Origin: JBGSKV01 sp041740975
GTDB taxonomy: Bacteria > Bdellovibrionota_B > Oligoflexia > Oligoflexales > JALZUQ01
Direction of reading: 5' to 3'
Assembly (NCBI GenBank): GCA_041740975.1
Contig: JBGSKV010000083.1
Location: forward strand, 62,001-126,000
Length of the DNA: 64,000 bases
The notes beneath the pieces are model-generated. The model searched no databases, had not been told where the DNA came from, and saw nothing but the letters and a program-made list of their open reading frames with translations. Both the position numbers and the translations under genes were made by a program. This document shows, in pieces, positions 34,900-43,480 of the stretch (the stretch's first letter is position 1; each line of letters begins with the position of its first letter).

Positions 34900-36497
34900 G
34901 ATTTTCTCCTTTGAAGCCAGTAAATGGCGCCACTACACAAGAAGATAAACGGATAAATAAAAGCGAGAACAAAAAGCGAAACCTGACTTGAGGAACTGGT
35001 CACGTCAATCGTGCTCTTGTCTGTTGGCTTTGGTCGAATCGCGATAAAATCTTCATCGCGCACCAAGTAGTTCACGGAATTCACGAATAAATCCCGCGTC
35101 GCAGCGTCTTGCGCGCCAAGATTTGCAGCAATCGCGGCGGAGCCTCCCACTAAAAAGCGAAAACCTTTGGTTTTTGTAGGCTCTGGCGATGGAGCGTCGT
35201 CGTCCGCAGGTTTCGGCGCATCATCAATCCTCGAGGCGATGGTCAGCATCGAATGTTGGGCGGTATCTATTTTTTTAGAAACATCGCCCTTAAGGTCCTC
35301 GGGCCGGAAAATATCTTTCACTCGAATCGTGAGGGGAGTGTGGGTCTTGGCGATTTCTACAATCTGTATGTTTTTATCCTCGAGTTCTTTCCTGCTAACT
35401 GATCGGCTAGAGGGTAAAAGGATAGCGACATCGGACGCCTTGGAAAAATCACGCGAAATGTCGTGGTCTGCCGAGAAGGTATTGATGATGCCAAAATTCT
35501 TCCCGTACATCTGAGCTTGTGGGCTATTGGGATGGAGGAGTAAAATATCCGATCCCAGGCTCATGCCATACTTTTCGGCTAATAAATTCATGTTCTTGGC
35601 GGGCACCAAAGCATTGACCAAAAGCATAACCGAGCCGCCACTAGTCAAATAGTCGTCTAGAATTTTGACTTCGGGTTCAGTTAAGTCATAGGCCGGCCCC
35701 GCTACGATGATGAGGTCGGCAGTTTTCACTTCTTCCAGGGCGGCAAGCAAAGTGACTTGCTGGACGTCAAAGTTATTGGTTTCCAGTTCAGTCTTGACGA
35801 TATTGAAGCCAACTTCATCTTGGGCATCTAATTTTCCTTCACCATGCCCTTCGGTGAAAAGAATTTTCTTCTTTTTTGTTTTAAGCACATTTAAAAGAGC
35901 GTTTGTGACTTTTTCTTCGTTGAAGACAGTAAGGCGCGACTCCTGAGGGCCTTGGCGAAAGATAACTGTATTGGGATTGGTGAGTTTTTCGGATTTGGCA
36001 TCTTCGATATCGATGGCGGTATTGAGATACTTGATATTAAAAGCTGCGCCTTTTATCTGATAGAGTTCAATCAAATGCACGAAAGCCTGCTTGCTGTTTT
36101 CATCTGCGAAAAAAGCCTTTACTTCAATAGTGGCTTTATCCTTCTTCATTTTTTCAATAATTTTTTCGGATTGGTCCGAAAGAGTATTGGCTCCGCCTTT
36201 CGTCACATCCCAGTTTTTGTTGAATCGAGGTTTTGTGGACACGTAGGCGATGCCAGTAATGAAAGCTCCGGCAAGTAAAATCGCCAAACCAGAACTAGCG
36301 CCGTATTTGGCACCTTTGCGCCCGATGACGCGCGAAATATTCTCAAGGTCCAAAATGATCCAAAGTAGAAAGAAAACACCGGCAACCGCCCAAGCGGCCG
36401 GCATCACCCAAGTTACTGCCGCAGCGTTGCCGACAGAAGTTCCGACACTGCCGATGATCAAACCTAAAAAGGGTAAAAAGAGTAATCCTGGTTTCAT
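34896..36497 (-). CDS. GldG-like ABC transporter auxiliary protein
   Basis: The protein (533 residues) has two or three N-terminal hydrophobic segments, a large periplasmic domain (TKPRFNKNWDVTKGGANTLSDQ at its start, then a Rossmann-like region with ILFTEGHGEG and TADLIIVAGP), and a C-terminal membrane helix. This is the ABC_transp_aux/GldG arrangement. In Bacteroidetes GldA/GldF/GldG are linked to gliding, while in delta-proteobacterial relatives the function is unsettled. It sits between the permease and the DUF4340 gene. Confidence 0.8.
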   Translation of the reverse strand: MKPGLLFLPFLGLIIGSVGTSVGNAAAVTWVMPAAWAVAGVFFLLWIILDLENISRVIGRKGAKYGASSGLAILLAGAFITGIAYVSTKPRFNKNWDVTKGGANTLSDQSEKIIEKMKKDKATIEVKAFFADENSKQAFVHLIELYQIKGAAFNIKYLNTAIDIEDAKSEKLTNPNTVIFRQGPQESRLTVFNEEKVTNALLNVLKTKKKKILFTEGHGEGKLDAQDEVGFNIVKTELETNNFDVQQVTLLAALEEVKTADLIIVAGPAYDLTEPEVKILDDYLTSGGSVMLLVNALVPAKNMNLLAEKYGMSLGSDILLLHPNSPQAQMYGKNFGIINTFSADHDISRDFSKASDVAILLPSSRSVSRKELEDKNIQIVEIAKTHTPLTIRVKDIFRPEDLKGDVSKKIDTAQHSMLTIASRIDDAPKPADDDAPSPEPTKTKGFRFLVGGSAAIAANLGAQDAATRDLFVNSVNYLVRDEDFIAIRPKPTDKSTIDVTSSSSQVSLFVLAFIYPFIFLCSGAIYWLQRRKS

Positions 36498-36499
36498 AG

Positions 36500-37267
36500 T
36501 TATCTCCAGCGCTGTGAGTCTAAAGAGACATTCGTTAAAAACAAAAAAGATGCCGTGAAGAGTACAAAGTACAAAGTATCCTTAATATTGATGCTGCCCT
36601 TTAAGAACGAATCGAAGTGGTCTGTTGAAGCGATATATTGCATTGCGCTTTGCACCCAAGATCCTTCCGTGCTGATGCTGGGTGCTGCCCAGTTCAATAT
36701 GAGGAGCATGAACAACCCAAACATTGTGAAAATAAACGCGAGAAACTGATTAGAGGTGAGAGAAGAAATCCACAAGCCGAATGCTAACTGCGAACACATC
36801 AAAAGGAATACGCCGACAAATGACGAGATAATAATGCCCGTATCAGGGTTGCCGTAAATGACTGTATATATCGGATAGGCGGTGGAGGCGATGAGTACGA
36901 GTAACATAAAGAATGCAGACGATGCGAACTTTCCTAAAACAATTTGCGTGGCCGATATGGGTGCTGTCTGTAGGAGGCGAATGGACTGGCTGCGTTTTTC
37001 ACTCGCAAAAGTCGACATTGTGACCGCCGGAATGATCAAAATCAAAATAAAGTGAAGATTTGCAAAAAGTGCTCGGACCAGTTGCTCAAGGCTTAGCCCA
37101 CTCCCGCCCATTTGCTGAGATTGTTGTTCGGCTTTGATGAAAGTCGCAATAAAAGAGCGAAAGAAAAACCCCATAAAAAGTAGGAAAAAGAAAAAAATGG
37201 CCGCCCCTTTCGGAGAGGTAAAGTAACTTTTCAGGTCGCGTCGTGCGATAGTAACGATAGCACCCAT
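36500..37267 (-). CDS. ABC transporter permease, GldF-like
   Basis: The protein (255 residues) has six predicted membrane helices with the ABC-2 type layout, including the DLKSYFTSPKGAAIFFFF N-terminus and the SEKRSQSIRLLQTAPIS coupling region. It would pair with the ATPase encoded just upstream. The substrate cannot be read from the sequence. Confidence 0.85.
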   Translation of the reverse strand: MGAIVTIARRDLKSYFTSPKGAAIFFFFLLFMGFFFRSFIATFIKAEQQSQQMGGSGLSLEQLVRALFANLHFILILIIPAVTMSTFASEKRSQSIRLLQTAPISATQIVLGKFASSAFFMLLVLIASTAYPIYTVIYGNPDTGIIISSFVGVFLLMCSQLAFGLWISSLTSNQFLAFIFTMFGLFMLLILNWAAPSISTEGSWVQSAMQYIASTDHFDSFLKGSINIKDTLYFVLFTASFLFLTNVSLDSQRWR

Positions 37268-37280
37268 AGATCTATTCTCC

Positions 37281-38195
37281 TTAGTGAGTCAGCTGGTAAA
37301 AAACATCTTCAAGTGTTTTGGACTGAGGAGTCAGTTCGCGCAGCCCGTGGCCTGCACTGACAGCTTGTTTGACGAGGCGATCAATGGTGTCCCCATCATT
37401 GTTGGTACTGACTTCCAAAAGATTGTCCTCAATCAAACTCGCTGAAGCAACCCCTTGCATCGACTTTAAAGTGTCGGCGAACTTCAAACCATCATTTTGT
37501 ACCCGCACTCTATAGACTGCGCCCGCATCTTTTTGGCGAAGAATTTGATCGCGTGTGCCCTGCTGAACAATCTGACCTTTGTTGATGATAATGATGTGAT
37601 CGCAGGTGTTTTCGACCTCGGAAAGAATATGCGAACTCAATAGAATCGTATGTTCGCCGGCCAACTCACGAATCATCGTACGAATCTGCACGATTTGATT
37701 CGGGTCAAGCCCTTCTGTTGGTTCGTCTAGAATAAGGACTTCAGGATTATGTGCGATGGCCTGAGCGAGCGCAACTCGCTGGCGGTAGCCTTTCGATAGT
37801 TGACCGATGAGGCGATTTTGAACTTCCCCTAAGGAGAGCATTTCAACTAACTGTTTGACTCGCGCTGGAATTTTGGATTTTTCAACTTTATTTAAAGCCG
37901 CCGCATAAGAGATAAACTCTGATACAAGCATATCGTCATGCAGTGGTGGTTCGTCTGGCAAATAACCCAACTTTTTTTTGGCTTCAATAGGTGAGTCGGT
38001 GATGTCAAATCCGCAGATTTTGGCGCTGCCTTGATCGGCTCCAATACATCCACACAAAATGTCCATCGTTGTGGTTTTGCCGGCGCCGTTGGCTCCGAGA
38101 AATCCCACAATCTGACCCTTTGGAACGGTGAAGCTGAGATCATAGAGTGCCCGAACGGACCCAAATGATTTCGAAAGGCCTTTTACCTCAATCAC
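37281..38195 (-). CDS. ABC transporter ATPase, GldA-like
   Basis: The protein (304 residues) has Walker A GANGAGKTT near residue 35, signature LSKGYRQRV near 140, Walker B VLILDEPTEGLD and switch His in LLSSH. The signature is LSKGY rather than LSGGQ, common in ABC-2 exporters. A C-terminal domain of about 80 residues follows the ATPase core. It is the first gene of the leftward four-gene module ATPase-permease-GldG-DUF4340. Confidence 0.88.
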   Translation of the reverse strand: MIEVKGLSKSFGSVRALYDLSFTVPKGQIVGFLGANGAGKTTTMDILCGCIGADQGSAKICGFDITDSPIEAKKKLGYLPDEPPLHDDMLVSEFISYAAALNKVEKSKIPARVKQLVEMLSLGEVQNRLIGQLSKGYRQRVALAQAIAHNPEVLILDEPTEGLDPNQIVQIRTMIRELAGEHTILLSSHILSEVENTCDHIIIINKGQIVQQGTRDQILRQKDAGAVYRVRVQNDGLKFADTLKSMQGVASASLIEDNLLEVSTNNDGDTIDRLVKQAVSAGHGLRELTPQSKTLEDVFYQLTH

Positions 38196-38291
38196 TGTTT
38201 CCCCCTTAAAATAGTGAACTATTCATGCAAGGCAATATCTTATATCGGAGCGACTGAGTGCGTCAAGCAAGCTACTGCTTATGAAAAAACA

Positions 38292-38328
38292 GTGAAAATC
38301 CTTCGTCAGTCATTGCTAAGCGAAGAAT
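38292..38328 (-). terminator. probable terminator after ribA
   Basis: On the minus strand ATTCTTCG (38321-38328) pairs with CGAAGGAT (38298-38305), 8 bp with one G-U, followed by TTTTC and, a little further, TTTTTT. It lies just past the ribA stop. The stem sequence resembles the REP-like palindromes elsewhere in the window. Confidence 0.6.
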
Positions 38329-38331
38329 CTC

Positions 38332-38979
38332 TTATTCTGTACAAAGAGGTATGTTGTGACCAAGCTGAGTTGCTTTGGTTTGAAGATAGCGCTTATTTTC
38401 TAGGGTGTGTTGAGCGTGCGACGGCACAACGCTGCTAATTTTAATTCCGAGTGCTGCGAGACTTTCGGCTTTATTTGGGTTATTTGTGATGAGGTCAATA
38501 TTGCGTACGTGAAGATGATCAAGGATCGCAGCGCCAGCACGGTATTCGCGCATGTCTGCATCGAAGCCTAACTTGACATTGGCCTCGACCGTATCAAGTC
38601 CCTGGTCTTGCAAATTGTAGGCAAGGAGCTTCGAACTCAAACCAATGCCACGACCCTCTTGCCTTAGATAGACTAGGATCCCTGTGCCGCGCTTTGAAAT
38701 CTGCTCGAGCGCATTGTTAAGCTGCCACTGACAGTCGCAGCGAAGCGACCCAAAAACTTCACCTGTCAAACACTCCGAATGGATGCGCGCTAGGACCGGC
38801 TCGGTTGCCGTGCCGATGTCACCTTTGACCATGGCCAAATGTTCTTTATGGGTGGCGTTATCTTTGAATAAATAGAGCTGAAAATCACCGTAGGCTGTGG
38901 GAAGCCTGGTTTTCACGATGCGCTCAAGGTTGTGGCTCGCTTCTTTCATTGCCCCGATATCTACTACGAAAAGGCCCAC
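38332..38979 (-). CDS. ribA: GTP cyclohydrolase II
   Basis: RibA (215 residues from the GTG at 38979; 205 from the ATG at 38949) opens GTP in the first step of riboflavin synthesis. HSECLTGEVFGSLRCDCQWQ holds the zinc-binding Cys residues, YLRQEGRGIGL the catalytic segment and DTVEANVKLGF and TNNPNK the substrate-binding parts. It is a stand-alone enzyme, not fused to RibB. No riboswitch is visible upstream, where only about 20 bases separate it from the tRNA-His promoter. Confidence 0.93.
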   Translation of the reverse strand: MGLFVVDIGAMKEASHNLERIVKTRLPTAYGDFQLYLFKDNATHKEHLAMVKGDIGTATEPVLARIHSECLTGEVFGSLRCDCQWQLNNALEQISKRGTGILVYLRQEGRGIGLSSKLLAYNLQDQGLDTVEANVKLGFDADMREYRAGAAILDHLHVRNIDLITNNPNKAESLAALGIKISSVVPSHAQHTLENKRYLQTKATQLGHNIPLCTE

Positions 38980-39000
38980 CTGTCCAATTATTGAGCCTTA

Positions 39001-39028
39001 TTGACACTATTTCCCGTTCGGGTATGCT
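39001..39028 (+). promoter_or_regulatory. strong promoter of tRNA-His
   Basis: TTGACA (39001-39006), a 16-base spacer and TATGCT (39023-39028) precede the tRNA by 17 bases. The -35 is perfect. The GC-rich run just after the -10 resembles a stringent discriminator, as expected for a stable RNA gene. Confidence 0.75.
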
Positions 39029-39045
39029 GCCCAACTCGTCATTAT

Positions 39046-39119
39046 GGTGGCTGTGGCGAAGTGGTTAACGCATCGGATTGTGATTCCGACATTCGCGGGT
39101 TCGACCCCCGTCAGCCACC
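39046..39119 (+). tRNA. tRNA-His (anticodon GTG)
   Basis: The sequence folds into a full cloverleaf: acceptor stem GTGGCTG with CAGCCAC, anticodon stem TCGGA/TCCGA around loop TTGTGAT (anticodon GTG at 39080-39082), and T arm with TTCGACC. G39046 is the extra G-1 that pairs with C73, the identity mark of tRNA-His. CCA is encoded at 39120-39122. Confidence 0.97.
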
Positions 39120-39122
39120 CCA

Positions 39123-39674
39123 TTCTCTCTCTTCGTGACTCAGCCGATAGGGGAAAGCGCACGAGGCAAAATGCTTCCGTAAAGCCTTACACAATTCAGG
39201 CCCATGGTTGAACTCCGCAAATAAAATCATTGGCGTAACTCATGACAATGAGACCTCTGCGCCGAAGGCAAAAGACTCAATTCCCTTATCGAACGCTTCA
39301 GATATCAGCTTACCGCAAAATAGACGTTTCCTTCGTTTGGTCGTGAAGGAAAGATTCAATATTCCCTTTGCATGCTGCTCGTGGAAACGAACTTATGGAG
39401 ACAATACTTCAAAATTTTGGATCGAAATTGTTTGACCGATGACTGCAAGTCACTCGATAGAACAAAATGTAAATCTTTGTAGAGCTGTTATCGTGCGCAA
39501 CGATGCTGAGAGTTCCTATGCAAAGTATGTCCATAGACTGGGGGCGCTGCTGGAAAGCGACTTAAGCACTCGTGTAAGCCTCTGTTTTGTCCAATAAAAA
39601 TTGATGCAAGACCTAAGTCTCAAGCTTTGAATGATCTACCCCGAAGAGTAAGGTATGAGAATGCAAGGTGTCAT
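39123..39674. other. 552-base region without a recognisable gene
   Basis: Between tRNA-His and the prepilin I find no confident gene. It holds a perfect 8-bp inverted repeat (39327-39334 with 39345-39352, 10-base loop) and a 75-codon open frame at 39208-39435 with no clear ribosome binding site. A second short frame is listed separately. Composition is a little more AT-rich than the neighbours. It could be decayed coding sequence. Confidence 0.5.
39439..39597 (+). CDS. possible short protein, 52 residues
   Basis: An ATG frame of 52 residues contains AVIVRNDAESSYAKYVHRLG, which looks more protein-like than the frames around it, but there is no good ribosome binding site and no family I recognise. 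It may be a relic of a longer gene. Confidence 0.22.
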   Translation: MTASHSIEQNVNLCRAVIVRNDAESSYAKYVHRLGALLESDLSTRVSLCFVQ

Positions 39675-40268
39675 ATGAAACAGATTAGAAAAAGTAATCT
39701 GGGATTTTCGTTAGTTGAGCTTATGGTCGTGGTTTCCATCATCACACTTCTAGGCTCAATAACATTTCCTAGTTACGTCAAATTTATGATCCGTGCTGCC
39801 AGAGTGGAGATGACTACAAATCTGCGGCATATCGCTACGCTTGCACACGCTTACCATGCAGAGAACTCTCAGTTTCCGGGTATCATCTTGTATGGAGTGA
39901 GTAATGGAACCACTAATTGTGGCCCCAACGCATTGGGATTCAGTGTCGGTGACTGTATGAGCTTACGTTATGAATACTTATTCAGAGGAGGTTGGCAAGT
40001 TAACGCAAGCACTTATCATTTCACTCGCGAAACTTATTTTGGCGCATACGCTCGCGCACTTTATATCGATGGTGATTATGACTTTTCGACTGGTAGGGGA
40101 CCGCCGACAAAACATTGCATCGTTCCGGAAGTGTACTCTGAAACGAATGGTGGATACTTTTATTATGATGCGTGGACGTTAAATGAAAATGGCGAATTCA
40201 AAGCGGTCTTTGATGGCGACGCCGAACAGAACTGTCTTAGCGGAGCCAGTGTACCCATCGGTGGTTAA
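39675..40268 (+). CDS. type IV prepilin-like protein
   Basis: The protein (197 residues) has a short basic leader MKQIRKSNLG, cut by prepilin peptidase before Phe11, then FSLVELMVVVSIITLLGSI, with Glu at mature position 5. The C-terminal globular part has four Cys residues that could form two disulfides. This is a pilin or pseudopilin of a type IV pilus or type II secretion system. The start at 39675 follows AAGGTG; the frame extends upstream to a TTG, but the leader decides the start. No other pilus genes lie near, so it is an orphan. Confidence 0.88.
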   Translation: MKQIRKSNLGFSLVELMVVVSIITLLGSITFPSYVKFMIRAARVEMTTNLRHIATLAHAYHAENSQFPGIILYGVSNGTTNCGPNALGFSVGDCMSLRYEYLFRGGWQVNASTYHFTRETYFGAYARALYIDGDYDFSTGRGPPTKHCIVPEVYSETNGGYFYYDAWTLNENGEFKAVFDGDAEQNCLSGASVPIGG

Positions 40269-40330
40269 AACCGAAAAGGGGAAGTAGAAATTCTAAATCG
40301 CGAGCTGAATCGTAATCAACTAGCGCCGAG

Positions 40331-43300
40331 TCACTCAACCTGATTACCCCGAATCTGACGCCCACGCGCCAGTATATCTTCACGCACCAGTGAAATGGCT
40401 GGGACCATGAATAAAACGAGAATGGTTCCGAAGATTAAGCCATAGCCCAAAGCGATAGCGGCGGGTTGCAGGAACTTGTCAAAACCTCCAATACCATAAA
40501 CCATTGGCAAAAGGCCGACGACCGTAGTCAATGTGGTTAGCCAAACCGGTCGGAATCTTCGGATTCCTGCTTGGTAGGCGGCATCAAATGCTGAAGCACC
40601 TTCACTGCGAACCGAGTTCATGTAGGCGACTAAGACAATCGAATCGTTGACAACGACACCGCAAAGTCCAATCGTACCAATCATACAAAGAAAACTCAGT
40701 GGCAACCCATGGAAGAACATTGCCCATATAACTCCAACGACACCAAATGGTATAGCGCTCATGACCATGAAGGGTTGTGTCATATTTCCAAACTGCAAAA
40801 CGAGAATAAAAAAGATAAGAGCGGCAGCCACGAGGAAGGCTTTTAGCAAGCTGTCCATACTATTCTTGGTATCCTCAAACTCCCCGCCCTGCGCGAACTT
40901 GATATGCGGATATTTGCTTTGCAATTCTTTAATTATCGGTAGCAAGTCGGCGTTAGCATCATTGCTCGTGTAAACACTCGCATCCTTTAAATCCGCATTC
41001 ACCGTGATTGTTCTGCGACGATCAAGATGTTTAATCCCGTCGATGCCTTTTTCTTCTGAAAAACTTGCGACCGATTTTAGACGCACTAAATTATTCATTT
41101 GATTTGGAATCTGCATATTTTCCAGCAGTTCGAGGCTGTTTTTGCCTTCTGAGTCAAGAATGACGCGAACCGGAAACTGCTCGCCATTGTTGGTAACATA
41201 TCCTGAAACGAGTCCATCAAGCGCTGCCCGAATGTGGGTTGCTACACCTTCAGTAGTCAGGAGAGCGCGCATCAGTTTGCTTTGATCAACTTCAATGCGA
41301 AATTCTTTCTTTCCAAGCCTGTAGTCCGACTCAATATTGACTAGTTGCTCGTTTCCTTTAAGTTTCGCTATGACTTCTTCAGAGATGGTATTGATCTCAG
41401 CCAAGTTTTTGCCGACGACTTGAAGGGAGACTGGCTTGCCAACTGGTGGACCGTTTTGCACTCGCGCGTATCGAAACCCTGTATGTTTTGATTTGCCGAT
41501 AAGCGCCTGCATTTTTGTTTCAAGCTCTTTAATGATGGCGTCGGTACTTCGTTTTCGTAAGTTGTCCGGGGCTAAATAAACTTTGATCTCACCGAGGTGC
41601 TTGCCTCGTGCTGTGAAAGGGTCATTGTTGTCGTTTTGCTGGATGCCTACGGTGGTAACAAAGTTCCGAAGTTCATCTTCAGGGAGCGTGCGAATGACGG
41701 CTTCGACACTTTTCATTTCTTCCAAAGTTTCTTCTATACTTGTACCAAGAGGTAGATCAGTGCGAACGAAAAATTGCTCAATACCATCCGCAGGGAACAG
41801 TGTGAACTTCATCATGGTGGCAGCGAAAATGAGAGTCAAAACTGTGAACGCGCTGATGCCGGTAATAAAAATGTAGCGGTGATAAAGTGTTTTATGGAGG
41901 AGTCTGGCATACGCGTTGACGACTTTGCTTTTTTCTTCGCCTTCTTTCGTGGCGTTAATTTTTGGTTTACCAAGCCGAATTCTTTTCTTTTCAGTGTATC
42001 TCAGGACGTCGTATGCATGAGAGGGGAGAATAAACATGGCTTCGAACCAGCTGGCACAAAGAGCCGCGATGACAACAATTGGCATTTCCTTGATAAACTG
42101 CCCAAAGACCCCACTCATCATAAGAAGCGGTGAAAAGGCTGCGCAAGTAGTGGTGATCGTTGCCGCCACCGGTAAAATGACTTCGGATGTACCTTTGATG
42201 GTGGCTTCCAGAGGCGGAAGTCCGAGCTCATAGTGGTGCCAAATATTCTCGGCCACAATGATGGCGTCATCCACCAAGATACCAATGACGATGATCAAAC
42301 CAAACATACTCAGTAGGTTGATCGTCATGCCCATATATCCCAGAACGATAAACGCACCAAAAATAGCAATGGGCATGCCAATTGCGGTAACAAGGGCGAT
42401 ACCGGGGGATAGAAAGAGAAGTAAAATAACAGCTACGAAAATGAAACCATAGATACCGTTACTCTGGAGTACGCCAAGGCGATTGCGTACGAAAAAACTG
42501 ATGTCGTTGACATAGCCAACATTTACTTTATCCGTAAGCTTTGCTTCAGCTAGGTAATTCTTCACAGACAATTTGACTTTGTCGACCAGGTTTATAACAT
42601 CGCCTTCCGCGGATTTGATAACCTGGAGGATGATTCCGTTATGGCCGTCTGCCCGGTGCAGAATGGATGATTGTTCAAGGCGCTCTTGAACTGTTGCGAT
42701 ATCTTTGATCTTAAGCGTTTGACCTGAGTCGTTAGCCCTGATCACGACTTCGCCAAGTTCCTCAGGCGTATTTTTACGGCCGATTGTTCGGACTAGGTAT
42801 TCGCCTTCCTTTGTATCGAGCGCGCCACCAGGTAAGTCCAGATTCTGCATGCGCAGACTGGCGACAATATTGGCGTAACTAAGGTCGTACTGTACGACTT
42901 TGTCCTGATCGATCTGAATCCAGTATTCTTTCTCACGGGCACCGCGTTCATTGACAATCGAAATATCTGATATGTCTTCCAGACGAAAACTAATCTCTTC
43001 GGCCAAGTTTTTGAGTTCAATTTCGGACATCGACTCACTGCTGAGTGCTATTTCGATGATCGGCCAGCGATCGCTGGCAATCTCTGTGACGAGTGGAGGA
43101 TTGGGTAGATCGATAGGAAGATTTTTGACTCTTTGTACGGCGCGGATCAAATCATCCGTTGCTTTTGAATTAACTTTTTCTGTTGCGTCAGGATCCAGCT
43201 TTACAACAATGCTGCTAAAGCCTTCAATACTATTGCTTTTGACTTCTATGACACCATTGATGCCCGTGATTTCTTTTTCTATCGGTTCTGTGACGAGAGT

Positions 43301-43480
43301 TTCAATTTCTTCGGGGCTGGCACCTGGGTAAACCGTTGAGATGGCCACATAGTCGAAGTTCACAGAGGGAAACGCTTCTCGCTGCATTTCCATCAGACCC
43401 ATAACGCCCATACCCAAAATCATTATGCTTATAATGTTGACCACTAAAGGTCGCGTGATGAAAAAATTAATGATTGGCAT
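40331..43480 (-). CDS. RND family efflux transporter (AcrB-like)
   Basis: The protein (1049 residues) has the twelve-helix RND layout with two large periplasmic loops. The fourth helix reads GILVDDAIIVAENIW, with the two proton-relay Asp residues. The tenth reads GVVVNDSIVLVAYMN, in which the relay Lys of E. coli AcrB is absent, as in several other members of the COG0841 group. The true start is ATG 43480, after GAGGT, giving MPIINFFITRPL. It overlaps the tolC-like gene by 14 bases. No membrane fusion protein is encoded beside it, which is odd for such a pump. Confidence 0.93.
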   Translation of the reverse strand: MPIINFFITRPLVVNIISIMILGMGVMGLMEMQREAFPSVNFDYVAISTVYPGASPEEIETLVTEPIEKEITGINGVIEVKSNSIEGFSSIVVKLDPDATEKVNSKATDDLIRAVQRVKNLPIDLPNPPLVTEIASDRWPIIEIALSSESMSEIELKNLAEEISFRLEDISDISIVNERGAREKEYWIQIDQDKVVQYDLSYANIVASLRMQNLDLPGGALDTKEGEYLVRTIGRKNTPEELGEVVIRANDSGQTLKIKDIATVQERLEQSSILHRADGHNGIILQVIKSAEGDVINLVDKVKLSVKNYLAEAKLTDKVNVGYVNDISFFVRNRLGVLQSNGIYGFIFVAVILLLFLSPGIALVTAIGMPIAIFGAFIVLGYMGMTINLLSMFGLIIVIGILVDDAIIVAENIWHHYELGLPPLEATIKGTSEVILPVAATITTTCAAFSPLLMMSGVFGQFIKEMPIVVIAALCASWFEAMFILPSHAYDVLRYTEKKRIRLGKPKINATKEGEEKSKVVNAYARLLHKTLYHRYIFITGISAFTVLTLIFAATMMKFTLFPADGIEQFFVRTDLPLGTSIEETLEEMKSVEAVIRTLPEDELRNFVTTVGIQQNDNNDPFTARGKHLGEIKVYLAPDNLRKRSTDAIIKELETKMQALIGKSKHTGFRYARVQNGPPVGKPVSLQVVGKNLAEINTISEEVIAKLKGNEQLVNIESDYRLGKKEFRIEVDQSKLMRALLTTEGVATHIRAALDGLVSGYVTNNGEQFPVRVILDSEGKNSLELLENMQIPNQMNNLVRLKSVASFSEEKGIDGIKHLDRRRTITVNADLKDASVYTSNDANADLLPIIKELQSKYPHIKFAQGGEFEDTKNSMDSLLKAFLVAAALIFFILVLQFGNMTQPFMVMSAIPFGVVGVIWAMFFHGLPLSFLCMIGTIGLCGVVVNDSIVLVAYMNSVRSEGASAFDAAYQAGIRRFRPVWLTTLTTVVGLLPMVYGIGGFDKFLQPAAIALGYGLIFGTILVLFMVPAISLVREDILARGRQIRGNQVE

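Noticed and set aside
38214..38438. 74-codon plus frame between the ABC ATPase and ribA
   Set aside because: It overlaps the end of ribA and the ribA terminator.
39046..39122. tRNA-His as an integration site
   Set aside because: No integrase follows, and I found no repeat of its 3' end within the next few kilobases by eye.
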